NCBI RefSeq assembly: GCF_032813545.1
Contig: NZ_CP136520.1
Coordinates: 3,218,001-3,282,000, forward strand
DNA length: 64,000 nt
Source: Nodosilinea sp. E11
GTDB lineage: Bacteria > Cyanobacteriota > Cyanobacteriia > Phormidesmidales > Phormidesmidaceae
Direction: 5' to 3'
The notes under the pieces were generated by a model. The model had not been told where the DNA came from. It saw only the letters and a list, made by a program, of their open reading frames with translations, and searched no databases. The translations under genes were made by a program, and so were the position numbers. Every line of letters starts with the position of its first letter. Position 1 is the first letter of the stretch. Positions 56,759 through 64,000 of this stretch are shown here, one piece after another.

Positions 56759-58270
56759 ATGACCACTGCGGCCCCTGCCAAAACCAAGTATGAAGCTGTC
56801 ATCGGTCTTGAAACCCACTGCCAGCTGTGCACCGAAACCAAAATTTTCTCTCCGGCCTCCACGGCCTTTGGTGCCGACCCCAACACCTACATCGACCCCA
56901 TTGTGCTAGGCATGCCTGGGGTGCTGCCGGTGCTCAACCAGCGGGTGCTAGAGTACGCCGTAAAAGCTGGGCTAGCGTTAAATTGCCAAATTGCGCCCTA
57001 CTCCAAGTTTGACCGCAAGCAGTACTTCTACCCCGACCTCCCTAAAAATTATCAAATCTCCCAATACGATCTGCCTATTGCTGAGCATGGCTGGCTAGAA
57101 ATTGAGCTGATCGATAAGAAAACTAAGGCCGCCACCCGCAAGCGCATCGGCATCACCCGCCTGCATATGGAAGAAGACGCGGGTAAATTGGTGCACGGCG
57201 GCAGCGCTAGCGGAATCGCGCGGAACGAGACTCGCATTGATGGCTCGACCCATTCTCTAGTCGACTACAACCGAGCTGGCGTGCCGCTGATTGAAATTGT
57301 CTCTGAACCCGACATTCGCACCGGTCAAGAGGCCGCTGAGTATGCCCAGGAACTGCGCCGCATTGTGCGCTATCTGGGGGTTAGCGACGGCAACATGCAG
57401 GAAGGGTCGCTCCGCTGCGACGTGAATATCTCCGTGCGTCCGGTGGGCCAAGCCGAGTTTGGCACCAAGGTGGAGATCAAAAACATGAACTCCTTCAGTG
57501 CCATTCAAAAGGCGATCGAGTACGAAATCGAGCGGCAGGTCAAGGCCAACGAAGCGGGCGAAACCATCGTTCAAGAAACTCGTCTGTGGGATGAAAGCAG
57601 CCAGCGCACGAAGAGCATGCGGGTCAAAGAAGGCTCCAGCGACTACCGCTACTTTCCCGAGCCCGATCTGCCGCCGATTGTGGTGTCGGTGGAGCAAAAA
57701 GAGAGCTGGCTAGCCGATCTGCCTGAGCTACCGGCCCAAAAGCGCACCCGCTACGAAACAGACTTCGGGCTATCTCCCTACGATGCTCGTGTGCTCAGCG
57801 ATGAGCGGGCGATTACCGAATATTTTGAGGCAACCGTAGCCGCAGGGGCCGACCCCAAACTCACCTCCAACTGGATTACCCAGGACATCGCGGCCTACCT
57901 CAATACCGAAAGACTCTCGATTGATGCCCTGCCCCTGACCCCAGTTGCTCTAGCAGAGCTGGTGCAACTGATTGAGGCAGGCACCATTAGCAACAAAATC
58001 GGTAAAGATCTGCTGCCGGAGTTGCTGACCCAGGGCGGTTCCCCCAAAGCCCTGGTAGAAGAGCGAGGTCTGAGTCAAATTTCTGATCCCGCTGAAATTG
58101 AGGCCATGATCGATGAGGTGCTCGCGGCCCATCCCGAAGAACTCGCCGCCTATCGCGGCGGCAAGAAAAAGCTCCAGGGCTTCTTTGTAGGGCAGCTCAT
58201 GAAGCAGAGCGGAGGCCGTGTGGATCCAAAATTGAGTAATCAACTACTTAGTCAAAAGCTGAATCAATGA
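56759..58270 (+). CDS. gatB: Aspartyl/glutamyl-tRNA amidotransferase subunit B
   Basis: A 503-residue GatB, the tRNA-binding and kinase subunit of GatCAB, which converts misacylated Glu-tRNA-Gln to Gln-tRNA-Gln. Motifs are [87 protein letters not shown], and the YqeY-like tail with GQLMKQSGG. The start is the ATG at 56759 with GGAG six bases upstream. A terminator follows. GatA and GatC are not in the window. Confidence 0.96.
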   Translation: MTTAAPAKTKYEAVIGLETHCQLCTETKIFSPASTAFGADPNTYIDPIVLGMPGVLPVLNQRVLEYAVKAGLALNCQIAPYSKFDRKQYFYPDLPKNYQISQYDLPIAEHGWLEIELIDKKTKAATRKRIGITRLHMEEDAGKLVHGGSASGIARNETRIDGSTHSLVDYNRAGVPLIEIVSEPDIRTGQEAAEYAQELRRIVRYLGVSDGNMQEGSLRCDVNISVRPVGQAEFGTKVEIKNMNSFSAIQKAIEYEIERQVKANEAGETIVQETRLWDESSQRTKSMRVKEGSSDYRYFPEPDLPPIVVSVEQKESWLADLPELPAQKRTRYETDFGLSPYDARVLSDERAITEYFEATVAAGADPKLTSNWITQDIAAYLNTERLSIDALPLTPVALAELVQLIEAGTISNKIGKDLLPELLTQGGSPKALVEERGLSQISDPAEIEAMIDEVLAAHPEELAAYRGGKKKLQGFFVGQLMKQSGGRVDPKLSNQLLSQKLNQ

Positions 58271-58364
58271 GATCTAGTAGTTTCATTGATAAAAGTTAAT
58301 GAGGGGTCATACCCCCCATGCAAATTTTGAGCTAGCATGGTATCTAGATGCACCCTGATGGTAG

Positions 58365-58394
58365 GGAGAGCTGTTTTGAGCTCTCCTTTTTTTT
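58365..58394 (+). terminator. Terminator after gatB
   Basis: GGAGAGCT pairs with AGCTCTCC around six bases, followed by eight T residues, 94 bases after the gatB stop. Confidence 0.92.
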
Positions 58395-58420
58395 GTCTAT
58401 TTTTTGGATGGCTACCATTG

Positions 58421-59557
58421 TCAAGGCAGGTTGGACTGGAGTTGAGGCTCTAGGGGTAATGTGGAGTTGATGGTTAGGGTGCTGATGGTGCTGCTGACCC
58501 CAGGATTGTCACCGCCTCCCCAGACGAGTTGACGGCTGCCACTGGGCAGAGTGATGGGTTGTGTGCCAGTGGTCGTGAGCCACAGCGTGGGTGCCTGAAG
58601 GAGGGTGCCGCCGCGATCGCTAGTGGCTGCCATAGTCACCTCCGCTAGGGCATACATGACCCGGCTAGAGTCTCGCAAGGTTTGTTCGCGGGGCAGCCAC
58701 AGGGCAGCGGCAAACCCTTGCTTGAGGGCATAGGTGTAAAGCGACGCGGCAGCGATGACCGCCTGTTCAAAACTAGCGTCATCCCAGCGGGCGGCGGTGT
58801 TCAGCGCCACAATAATTTCGCGACTAGCCGTCATCGTTTCAAGCTCACGTACCCGCAACTCACCGTAGCGGGCACTGGTGCGCCAGTGAATCAGCCGGGT
58901 AGGGTCACCCCAGCGGTAGGGCCGCAGCGATCGCGTTACCCCCTGAGTATCTGCTTTCGCCTGAGGGCTGTAGCGCCAGTGCTGACCATGGCGAGAACCT
59001 ACGGTGTCTAGTAGAGGACAGCGCTTAAGGGGCAACACCTGGGGATAAACCACCGCTGTAGCCGCTGCCATCGTTGTTCGGCGGCACCAGAATAGTCCTA
59101 GAGGCGCGGCTGTGCGTAAGTCAGCTGTCTGCCAGTGATAGACGCCACGGCGGGTGGTCGGCACCTGATAGCGCCAGGTGTAGGTTTGGCCTCCCGGTAG
59201 CAGACCTACAGCTGTGGTTTGAAGCCCTCCCAGCCGAGGCGGCAGGCAGTCAATGACTTGAAATAGCCCCTTTGACTGCCGTTGGGAGTTGCGCACCCGT
59301 AGCTCGATGTCTAGCGGCACTTCAGCCGTGACCGGTTGGATGACCGATCGCGTCACAACCAGGCCCTGGAGGTTACGCGGTGGCAATAGCGCGGCTACCA
59401 GCAGCAGTGCCAGCATGACGCCGCTAATAACGTAGAGCCAGCCTGCCAGGGTATTGGTGGCCGCCGCAAAGAAGAACAGGGCTAGACCTAACAAAATCCA
59501 GCCTACGTAGGCTGGGTTAACCCAGCGATGCTCTAGCCACTGCGTGAGTCGTTTCAA
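58421..59557 (-). CDS. DUF58 domain protein
   Basis: A 378-residue membrane-associated protein with two N-terminal helices (~11-27 and ~33-52) and a C-terminal DUF58 domain carrying the signature YRWGDPTRLIHWRTSARYGELRVRELE. Such proteins often accompany MoxR ATPases and transglutaminase-like proteins, but neither is adjacent. The TTG at 59557 is preferred since GAGGGG lies eight bases upstream; an earlier TTG at 59578 is in frame. Function unknown. Confidence 0.88.
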   Translation of the reverse strand: MKRLTQWLEHRWVNPAYVGWILLGLALFFFAAATNTLAGWLYVISGVMLALLLVAALLPPRNLQGLVVTRSVIQPVTAEVPLDIELRVRNSQRQSKGLFQVIDCLPPRLGGLQTTAVGLLPGGQTYTWRYQVPTTRRGVYHWQTADLRTAAPLGLFWCRRTTMAAATAVVYPQVLPLKRCPLLDTVGSRHGQHWRYSPQAKADTQGVTRSLRPYRWGDPTRLIHWRTSARYGELRVRELETMTASREIIVALNTAARWDDASFEQAVIAAASLYTYALKQGFAAALWLPREQTLRDSSRVMYALAEVTMAATSDRGGTLLQAPTLWLTTTGTQPITLPSGSRQLVWGGGDNPGVSSTISTLTINSTLPLEPQLQSNLP

Positions 59558-59578
59558 ACCGCTTATCCCCTCGGTCAA

Positions 59579-59884
59579 CTGCTAATAAATTGAGCGCCAG
59601 GTAATCCTAAATCTTGCGTAATCGCCCCCGATTGAGTAGAGCAAATGCGATAAAGCCTCTAGCTTAGCTACGCCACGCCCCTATGGTTTTGCCTTTTAGA
59701 AAACGGGGTTATGTGATTCGGAGTTGGTATAACTTGGCTTGCAGGTCTCTGGCACCATGCCTCAGCATACCCAACCGCTGTGTTAGCCCAGCGGTTTAAA
59801 AACCAAAACGCCTACATCCTGATGCTCTGCGCGTGAAAGCAGGCGAGATGTAGACGCTTTGGGTCGAGCCTAAACTCAGATGGC
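59579..59884. other. Gap with typA terminator and repeat fragment
   Basis: This 306-base gap holds GATTCGGAGTTGGTATAAC near 59716-59734, a fragment resembling the TTTGGTATAA end of the repeat at 31550-31654, and the hairpin at 59804-59861 that should end typA. It also includes the DUF58 gene promoter. Confidence 0.5.
59798..59861 (-). terminator. Probable terminator after typA
   Basis: On the minus strand, CAAAGCGTCTACATC (59847-59861) pairs imperfectly with GATGTAGGCGTTTTG (59804-59818), and GGTTTTT follows. It starts 24 bases after the typA stop. Confidence 0.6.
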
Positions 59885-61675
59885 CTAACGCTTGGCTAAC
59901 TTTTTAGTCATCTTGCGCAGACGAATCGACTCGGGAGTGATCTCTACGAGCTCGTCAGGGCCAATGTACTCTAGGGCCCGTTCTAGGCTCATATCGACAG
60001 GGCTTTGTAGCTGCACCAGTTCGTCGCCGCTAGCAGCCCGGTGGTTGGTCAACTGCTTAGTTTTGCAGATATTCAGTTCGAGATCCTGGTTGCGGTTATG
60101 CTCACCCACAATCATGCCCCTATACACCTTAGTGCCGGGGGTAATGAAGAACACGCCGCGATCCTCAGCGTTCTTGAGGGCGTAGAAGGTGGCCACCCCT
60201 TCTTCAAAGGCAATTAGCACCCCGTTTCGACGAGCCTCAATGTCACCACCGAGGGGGCGGTAGTCTAAGAAGCTGTGGTTCATGATGCCTTCGCCTCGGG
60301 TCAGACGCATGAACTCGCCGCGAAAGCCAACTAAGCCCCGAGCCGGAATCACAAACTCAAGCGTGGCACGACCGTCTCCCATAATCCGCATGTCTTGCAG
60401 TTCGCCTCGGCGCTGGCCGATACGCTCCATGGATCCACCCACGCCATCTTCGGGTACATCGAGCACCAGCAGCTCGTAGGGTTCGCAGGGCTGACCGCTG
60501 ACTTCGCGGTAGATCACCTGGGGCTGGGAGACCTGAAACTCGTAGCCTTCCCGGCGCATGGTTTCGATCAAAATGCCCAGGTGCAGTTCGCCCCGGCCCG
60601 AGACCGAGAAGCGATCGGGAGAATCGGTGGGTTCGACCCGCAGCGCCACGTTGGTCTCTAGCTCACGCATCAGGCGATCGCGCAGCTGCCGCGAGGTGAC
60701 AAAGTTGCCTTCTTGCCCCGCAAAGGGCGAGTCGTTGACCACGAAGGTCATCTGGAGGGTGGGCTCGTCCACCTTAATCAGCGGCAGCGCTTGAGGGTTG
60801 GTGGGGCAGGTGATGGTTTCACCGATGTTGGCATCGGCAAAGCCGGCTACCGCCACAATGTTGCCCGCCGAGGCCTGCTCGATCTCAATCCGGCTCAGAC
60901 CTTCAAAGCCCAGCAGTTTGGAGATTTTTGATTTCACCAGGCTGCCGTCTTCTTTCACCAGGGCGGCCTGCTGCCCTGCATTGATGGTGCCGTTGTGGAT
61001 TTTGCCGATTACAATCCGGCCCAGGTACTCGGAATAATCGAGGGTGGTGACCTGAATTTGCAGGGGCTTTTCGGGATCGCCGACGGGAGGAGCCACGTGG
61101 TCGAGAATAGCCTCGAACATGGGCTTCATGTCTACACCCTCGTCTTCGAGCTTGGTTTTGGCATAGCCCGCCAGCCCCGAGGCAAACAGGTAGGGGAATT
61201 CGCACTGATCGTCGTCGGCACCCAGCTCAATAAAGAGATCGAGCACCTTGTCGACCGCGCCATGGGGCTCTGCCTGGGGGCGGTCAATCTTGTTGACCAC
61301 CACAATGGGACGCAACCCCTTCTCCAAAGCCTTTTTCAGCACAAACCGAGTCTGGGGCATCGGGCCTTCGTTGGCATCGACGATCAGAATGCAACCGTCA
61401 ACCATACCCAATACTCGCTCGACCTCACCACCAAAGTCAGCGTGTCCAGGCGTGTCAATGATGTTGATCAGGGTCTCGCCGTAGCGGACGGCGGTATTCT
61501 TCGACAGAATGGTGATGCCCCGCTCCCGCTCTAGGTCGTTCGAGTCCATCACGCAGTCAGGTACGGCTTCCCCTTCGCGAAAAATGCCGGACTGCCTTAG
61601 CAGGGCATCCACCAGTGTGGTTTTGCCGTGGTCAACGTGGGCAATAATTGCAACGTTGCGAATGGGAAGCGTCAT
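59885..61675 (-). CDS. typA: Translational GTPase TypA/BipA
   Basis: A 596-residue ribosome-binding GTPase. The G-domain has [15 protein letters not shown] (G1), RERGITI (G2), [16 protein letters not shown] (G3), and VVNKIDRP (G4). The C-terminal domains include [20 protein letters not shown] and the BipA-specific end with [13 protein letters not shown]. It aids ribosome assembly under stress or at low temperature. Transcribed alone, with a hairpin after it. Confidence 0.96.
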   Translation of the reverse strand: MTLPIRNVAIIAHVDHGKTTLVDALLRQSGIFREGEAVPDCVMDSNDLERERGITILSKNTAVRYGETLINIIDTPGHADFGGEVERVLGMVDGCILIVDANEGPMPQTRFVLKKALEKGLRPIVVVNKIDRPQAEPHGAVDKVLDLFIELGADDDQCEFPYLFASGLAGYAKTKLEDEGVDMKPMFEAILDHVAPPVGDPEKPLQIQVTTLDYSEYLGRIVIGKIHNGTINAGQQAALVKEDGSLVKSKISKLLGFEGLSRIEIEQASAGNIVAVAGFADANIGETITCPTNPQALPLIKVDEPTLQMTFVVNDSPFAGQEGNFVTSRQLRDRLMRELETNVALRVEPTDSPDRFSVSGRGELHLGILIETMRREGYEFQVSQPQVIYREVSGQPCEPYELLVLDVPEDGVGGSMERIGQRRGELQDMRIMGDGRATLEFVIPARGLVGFRGEFMRLTRGEGIMNHSFLDYRPLGGDIEARRNGVLIAFEEGVATFYALKNAEDRGVFFITPGTKVYRGMIVGEHNRNQDLELNICKTKQLTNHRAASGDELVQLQSPVDMSLERALEYIGPDELVEITPESIRLRKMTKKLAKR

Positions 61676-61851
61676 ACTCTGTAAAACCTGGGCGACAACA
61701 AGCGGGCAACGAAACTACCCCCGAGCGCCAAACGTTAGGAAGCTCAAGACAAGTTCCGAATATGCAAAAAGACTTAACAATTGTAGCTTACCAAACAGAC
61801 CCCTGACGAAAGCGTCTCGAGTAATTCAGCTGTGCTGATCCTAAAAACGCC

Positions 61852-61884
61852 GAAAAGAGGGACGCTATTAGCGTCCCTCTTTTC
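61852..61884. terminator. Terminator after petA
   Basis: GAAAAGAGGGACGCT and its exact complement form a 15-base stem with a three-base loop, 59 bases after the petA stop; TTTTC flanks it on both strands. Confidence 0.85.
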
Positions 61885-61942
61885 AAAGAGGCTTGAGGGG
61901 CCGAGCTGAGCTAGACCCTCAAGGCCGTGATGGAAGTCTAGG

Positions 61943-62908
61943 CTAGAAGGTCATGCCAGCGGCCTGAACTTTCTCGACCTGTTTCTTCTTCAGCACCAGC
62001 ATAATCTGGGTCAGCATGACGGCTGCGATGAAGGCCACCAGACCCTTAATGCGGTTAGGGCTTTGCAGCACAATCTCTGTATCCATCTGACCAAAGCCAC
62101 CCACATTGGGATTAGCAGTCAATGGCTTACCAGCTTCGACCACATCGCCTGCGGCAACTAGCAACTCAGGGCCAGCGGGAATGGTTTCGGTGATAGTGCC
62201 ACCCGCATCAGACTGAATCGTAACCACATAGCCACCCGCTGCTTGGGGCTCAACATCGGTCACGGTGCCGCTAGCAGTGGCGTTGTAAGCGGTATTGTTG
62301 CTAGCCTGACCCGTGGGGTATACCTGACCACGACCGCGGTTGCCACCGACGTGAATTTGGTACTTTCCAAAGGAAACCGAGCGATCTTGGCTGGGGTCTG
62401 GAGCCAGCACGGGGAAGATGATTTCCTGATATTGTTCGCCGGGTAGGGGACCTACCAGCACAATGTTTTCTTGAGTATCGCTGTAGGGCAAGAAGTAGGT
62501 GCTGCCCACTTCTTCTCTGAGCTCCTCAGACATCCGCTCCGGGGGGGCAATCTTGAAGCCTTCGGGCAATACCACCACAGCGCCGACGTTTAGCCCGCCT
62601 TTGCTGCCGTCGCCCAGCACCTGCTGGGTGTTGAGATCGTAGGGGATTTCAACTTTGAGCTTAAAGACTGAATCGGGTAAGACGGCTTGGGGCACTTCCA
62701 CCTTGGTGGGCTTAGCCGCCAGGTGACAGTTGGCACAGACAATCCGACCGGTGGCTTCGCGAGGGGTTTCGTAGTTTTCTTGGGCCCAGAAAGGGTAAGC
62801 CTCAGCGCTCTGGGGAACCGCCAACCAGCCTGCAAACACCGTCAGAATGGCGGCACAGGTGATGGCAAGAGGGCGCAGGCCATTGATTAAGGAGATGAAT
62901 CTATTCAT
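61943..62908 (-). CDS. petA: Cytochrome f
   Basis: A 321-residue c-type cytochrome of the b6f complex, passing electrons from the Rieske protein to plastocyanin or cytochrome c6. The signal peptide ends at AEA-YPFW, with Tyr38 the N-terminal axial haem ligand of the mature protein. The haem site is CANCH (Cys58, Cys61, His62). The C-terminal anchor is at ~285-305, followed by [13 protein letters not shown]. It is downstream of petC by 49 bases, forming the petC-petA operon. Confidence 0.97.
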   Translation of the reverse strand: MNRFISLINGLRPLAITCAAILTVFAGWLAVPQSAEAYPFWAQENYETPREATGRIVCANCHLAAKPTKVEVPQAVLPDSVFKLKVEIPYDLNTQQVLGDGSKGGLNVGAVVVLPEGFKIAPPERMSEELREEVGSTYFLPYSDTQENIVLVGPLPGEQYQEIIFPVLAPDPSQDRSVSFGKYQIHVGGNRGRGQVYPTGQASNNTAYNATASGTVTDVEPQAAGGYVVTIQSDAGGTITETIPAGPELLVAAGDVVEAGKPLTANPNVGGFGQMDTEIVLQSPNRIKGLVAFIAAVMLTQIMLVLKKKQVEKVQAAGMTF

Positions 62909-62957
62909 GCGTTCAAGGGTTGTGTCAACTGGGGTGTTTGTCGCAGTTTGCCGTAGC

Positions 62958-63500
62958 CTAGGCCCACCAGGGAGATTCGCCGGTGCGGAAGTCGGTTTCA
63001 GTCCAATCGGTTAGAGAAACTTTGTCGTCTTCTGTGACATCGGCGTGGGCTAAGGCTAGAGATAACGGTGCTGGCCCACGCACGACTTTACCGGTGGCAT
63101 CGTACTGAGACCCGTGGCAAGGACACATGAATTTGTTTTCACTGGCGTTCCAGGGCACCACACAGCCCAAGTGGGTGCAGATGGAGTTGATGCCGTAGCT
63201 TTCTAGGGAACCACTTTCTTGCACTACCAGGTAGGTCGGGTCGCCTTTGAGGCCTTGTACCAACACGCGATCGCCGGGGTTGTGGGTTTCCACAAACTGG
63301 CTCGCAATCACATCGTTGCCCAGTTCGTTTTTGGCGGTTACCCCGCCCCCACCGGTGCCGCTAGACGGCGGGACGAAGTACTTAATAACGGGATATAACA
63401 TGCCCCCGACGGCTCCAGAGGCAGCCCCCAGCAGCAGCAGGTTCATAAATTGGCGGCGTCCCAAATCAGGGACATCGGAGGTTCCAGAAGCTTGAGTCAT
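62958..63500 (-). CDS. petC: Rieske iron-sulfur protein of cytochrome b6f
   Basis: A 180-residue Rieske protein with an N-terminal twin-arginine-like anchor ([21 protein letters not shown]), a glycine-rich hinge (SSGTGGGGV) and the 2Fe-2S site CTHLGC and CPCHGSQYD. It carries electrons from plastoquinol to cytochrome f on the lumenal side of the thylakoid membrane. First gene of the petC-petA operon. Confidence 0.97.
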   Translation of the reverse strand: MTQASGTSDVPDLGRRQFMNLLLLGAASGAVGGMLYPVIKYFVPPSSGTGGGGVTAKNELGNDVIASQFVETHNPGDRVLVQGLKGDPTYLVVQESGSLESYGINSICTHLGCVVPWNASENKFMCPCHGSQYDATGKVVRGPAPLSLALAHADVTEDDKVSLTDWTETDFRTGESPWWA

Positions 63501-63961
63501 AATCCAGACTGGTATACCTGTTTCAAACGAATAACAGCTATCAACGGCGGTGGCTGAAACCTAGACCCATAGGGGAACATACTGTCCTTACCCTGGGCCA
63601 GGTAAACCCTTGACGGGGCACCAATTGGAGCAGTCCTGATGTCGCTGACCACGCCTTTAGCTTTACCAATCGTATTATTGCACCTTGCTGTTCGCCGAAA
63701 ATCATGACTAAAGGTTAACTGGCTTAAGCGATCGCAGATTCTGGCTTTCAGAGGGGTGCAAAACGCTATAAAACAAGGATTTCGGCGTTTAGGAAGGGAT
63801 GAGAGGCTGTTTGAAGAATTATTAAGCCTCAGAACCTAACTTTATGGATGGTTTAGTCGGTTTATAAGGGAGTGCATCTTGGGCTTAGTGCGGGTGAGTC
63901 GACAGGGCGTATTGTAAAGAAATGTATGGGTGGCGGCGATGGTGATGGCAAAGGTGGCGGC
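63501..63961. promoter_or_regulatory. Divergent region upstream of petC
   Basis: This 461-base gap lies between petC (minus) and a plus-strand gene that begins at the window end. It should contain both promoters. A TATAAAA near 63768-63774 is -10-like on the plus strand. One HIP1 site occurs at 63728. No RNA gene or ORF is supported. Confidence 0.45.
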
Positions 63962-64000
63962 ATGACAGGGGCAGATTTGCAGGGGCTTCTCATTGAGAAA
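63962..64000 (+). CDS. Start of DUF3067-like gene (partial)
   Basis: Thirteen codons are visible: MTGADLQGLLIEK, cut by the window end. They resemble the N-terminus of DUF3067 proteins of cyanobacteria (MTG-x-E/D-L-x2-LL-x2-K) as I remember it. The start lies in a G-rich stretch. Thirteen residues are too few for certainty. Confidence 0.45.
   Translation, partial: MTGADLQGLLIEK

Overview
This is a chromosomal window from a filamentous, oxygenic, most likely non-heterocystous cyanobacterium of the Leptolyngbya/Phormidium kind. The evidence is the cytochrome b6f genes petC-petA, an FtsH2-type photosystem II repair protease, Psb29/Thf1, a DesA-type acyl-lipid desaturase, a plastoquinone-pathway UbiA, three SLH-OprB porins, very many copies of the HIP1 octamer GCGATCGC, and above all HetR with a PatX-like peptide gene, a pair tied to filamentous growth. 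No nif or heterocyst-envelope genes are present. I found no rRNA, tRNA, CRISPR array, prophage or transposase.

Layout. 1-5.8 kb: the end of coaBC, a small membrane protein, a tandem pair of LytR-CpsA-Psr genes and a cell-wall amidase. 6-15 kb: gltX, ftsH, a glycosyltransferase, a Clp-fold membrane protease, a beta-propeller protein, dusA and a DUF2237 gene. 15-17 kb: ybjQ-nadC, an unannotated unit with a strong ribosome-binding site, a 23-codon ORF and a terminator, then phhB. 17-22.4 kb: three tandem porins. 22.4-29.3 kb: gamma-glutamylcyclotransferase, the UDP-xylose pair uxs-ugd, a SWIM zinc-finger protein, an HpsJ-like protein and a peptide-binding lipoprotein. 29.9-33.3 kb: a coiled-coil protein, two fold-back repeats, hetR and a patX-like gene. 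33.7-42 kb: aspartate aminotransferase, a GGDEF-EAL receptor, sodB, an FKBP isomerase, a TIGR02587/TIGR02588-type membrane pair and a DMT transporter. 42-49 kb: a minus-strand run nth, rseP, ispE, ksgA, psb29, glycosyltransferase, LysR regulator. 49.5-58.3 kb: small proteins, desA, a second amidase, an RNA m5C methyltransferase, ubiA and gatB. 58.4-64 kb: a DUF58 protein, typA, petA-petC and the first codons of a divergent DUF3067-like gene.

The most interesting locus is hetR-patX. The 102-residue PatX-like product has an export signal and three separate RGSGR pentapeptides, the HetR-inhibiting sequence of PatS and HetN. Each copy uses a different set of synonymous codons, so the peptide rather than the DNA appears to be conserved. 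HetR itself carries Gln where Anabaena HetR has Glu254 in the region that binds this peptide. Second come small palindromic and fold-back repeats between genes, including a 107-base element present twice.

Functional links: FtsH and Psb29 act together in photosystem II repair. GltX (probably non-discriminating) and GatB belong to the indirect route to Gln-tRNA. Ugd and Uxs together make UDP-xylose. The LCP proteins, amidases, glycosyltransferases and HpsJ-like protein suggest an active envelope and polysaccharide programme.
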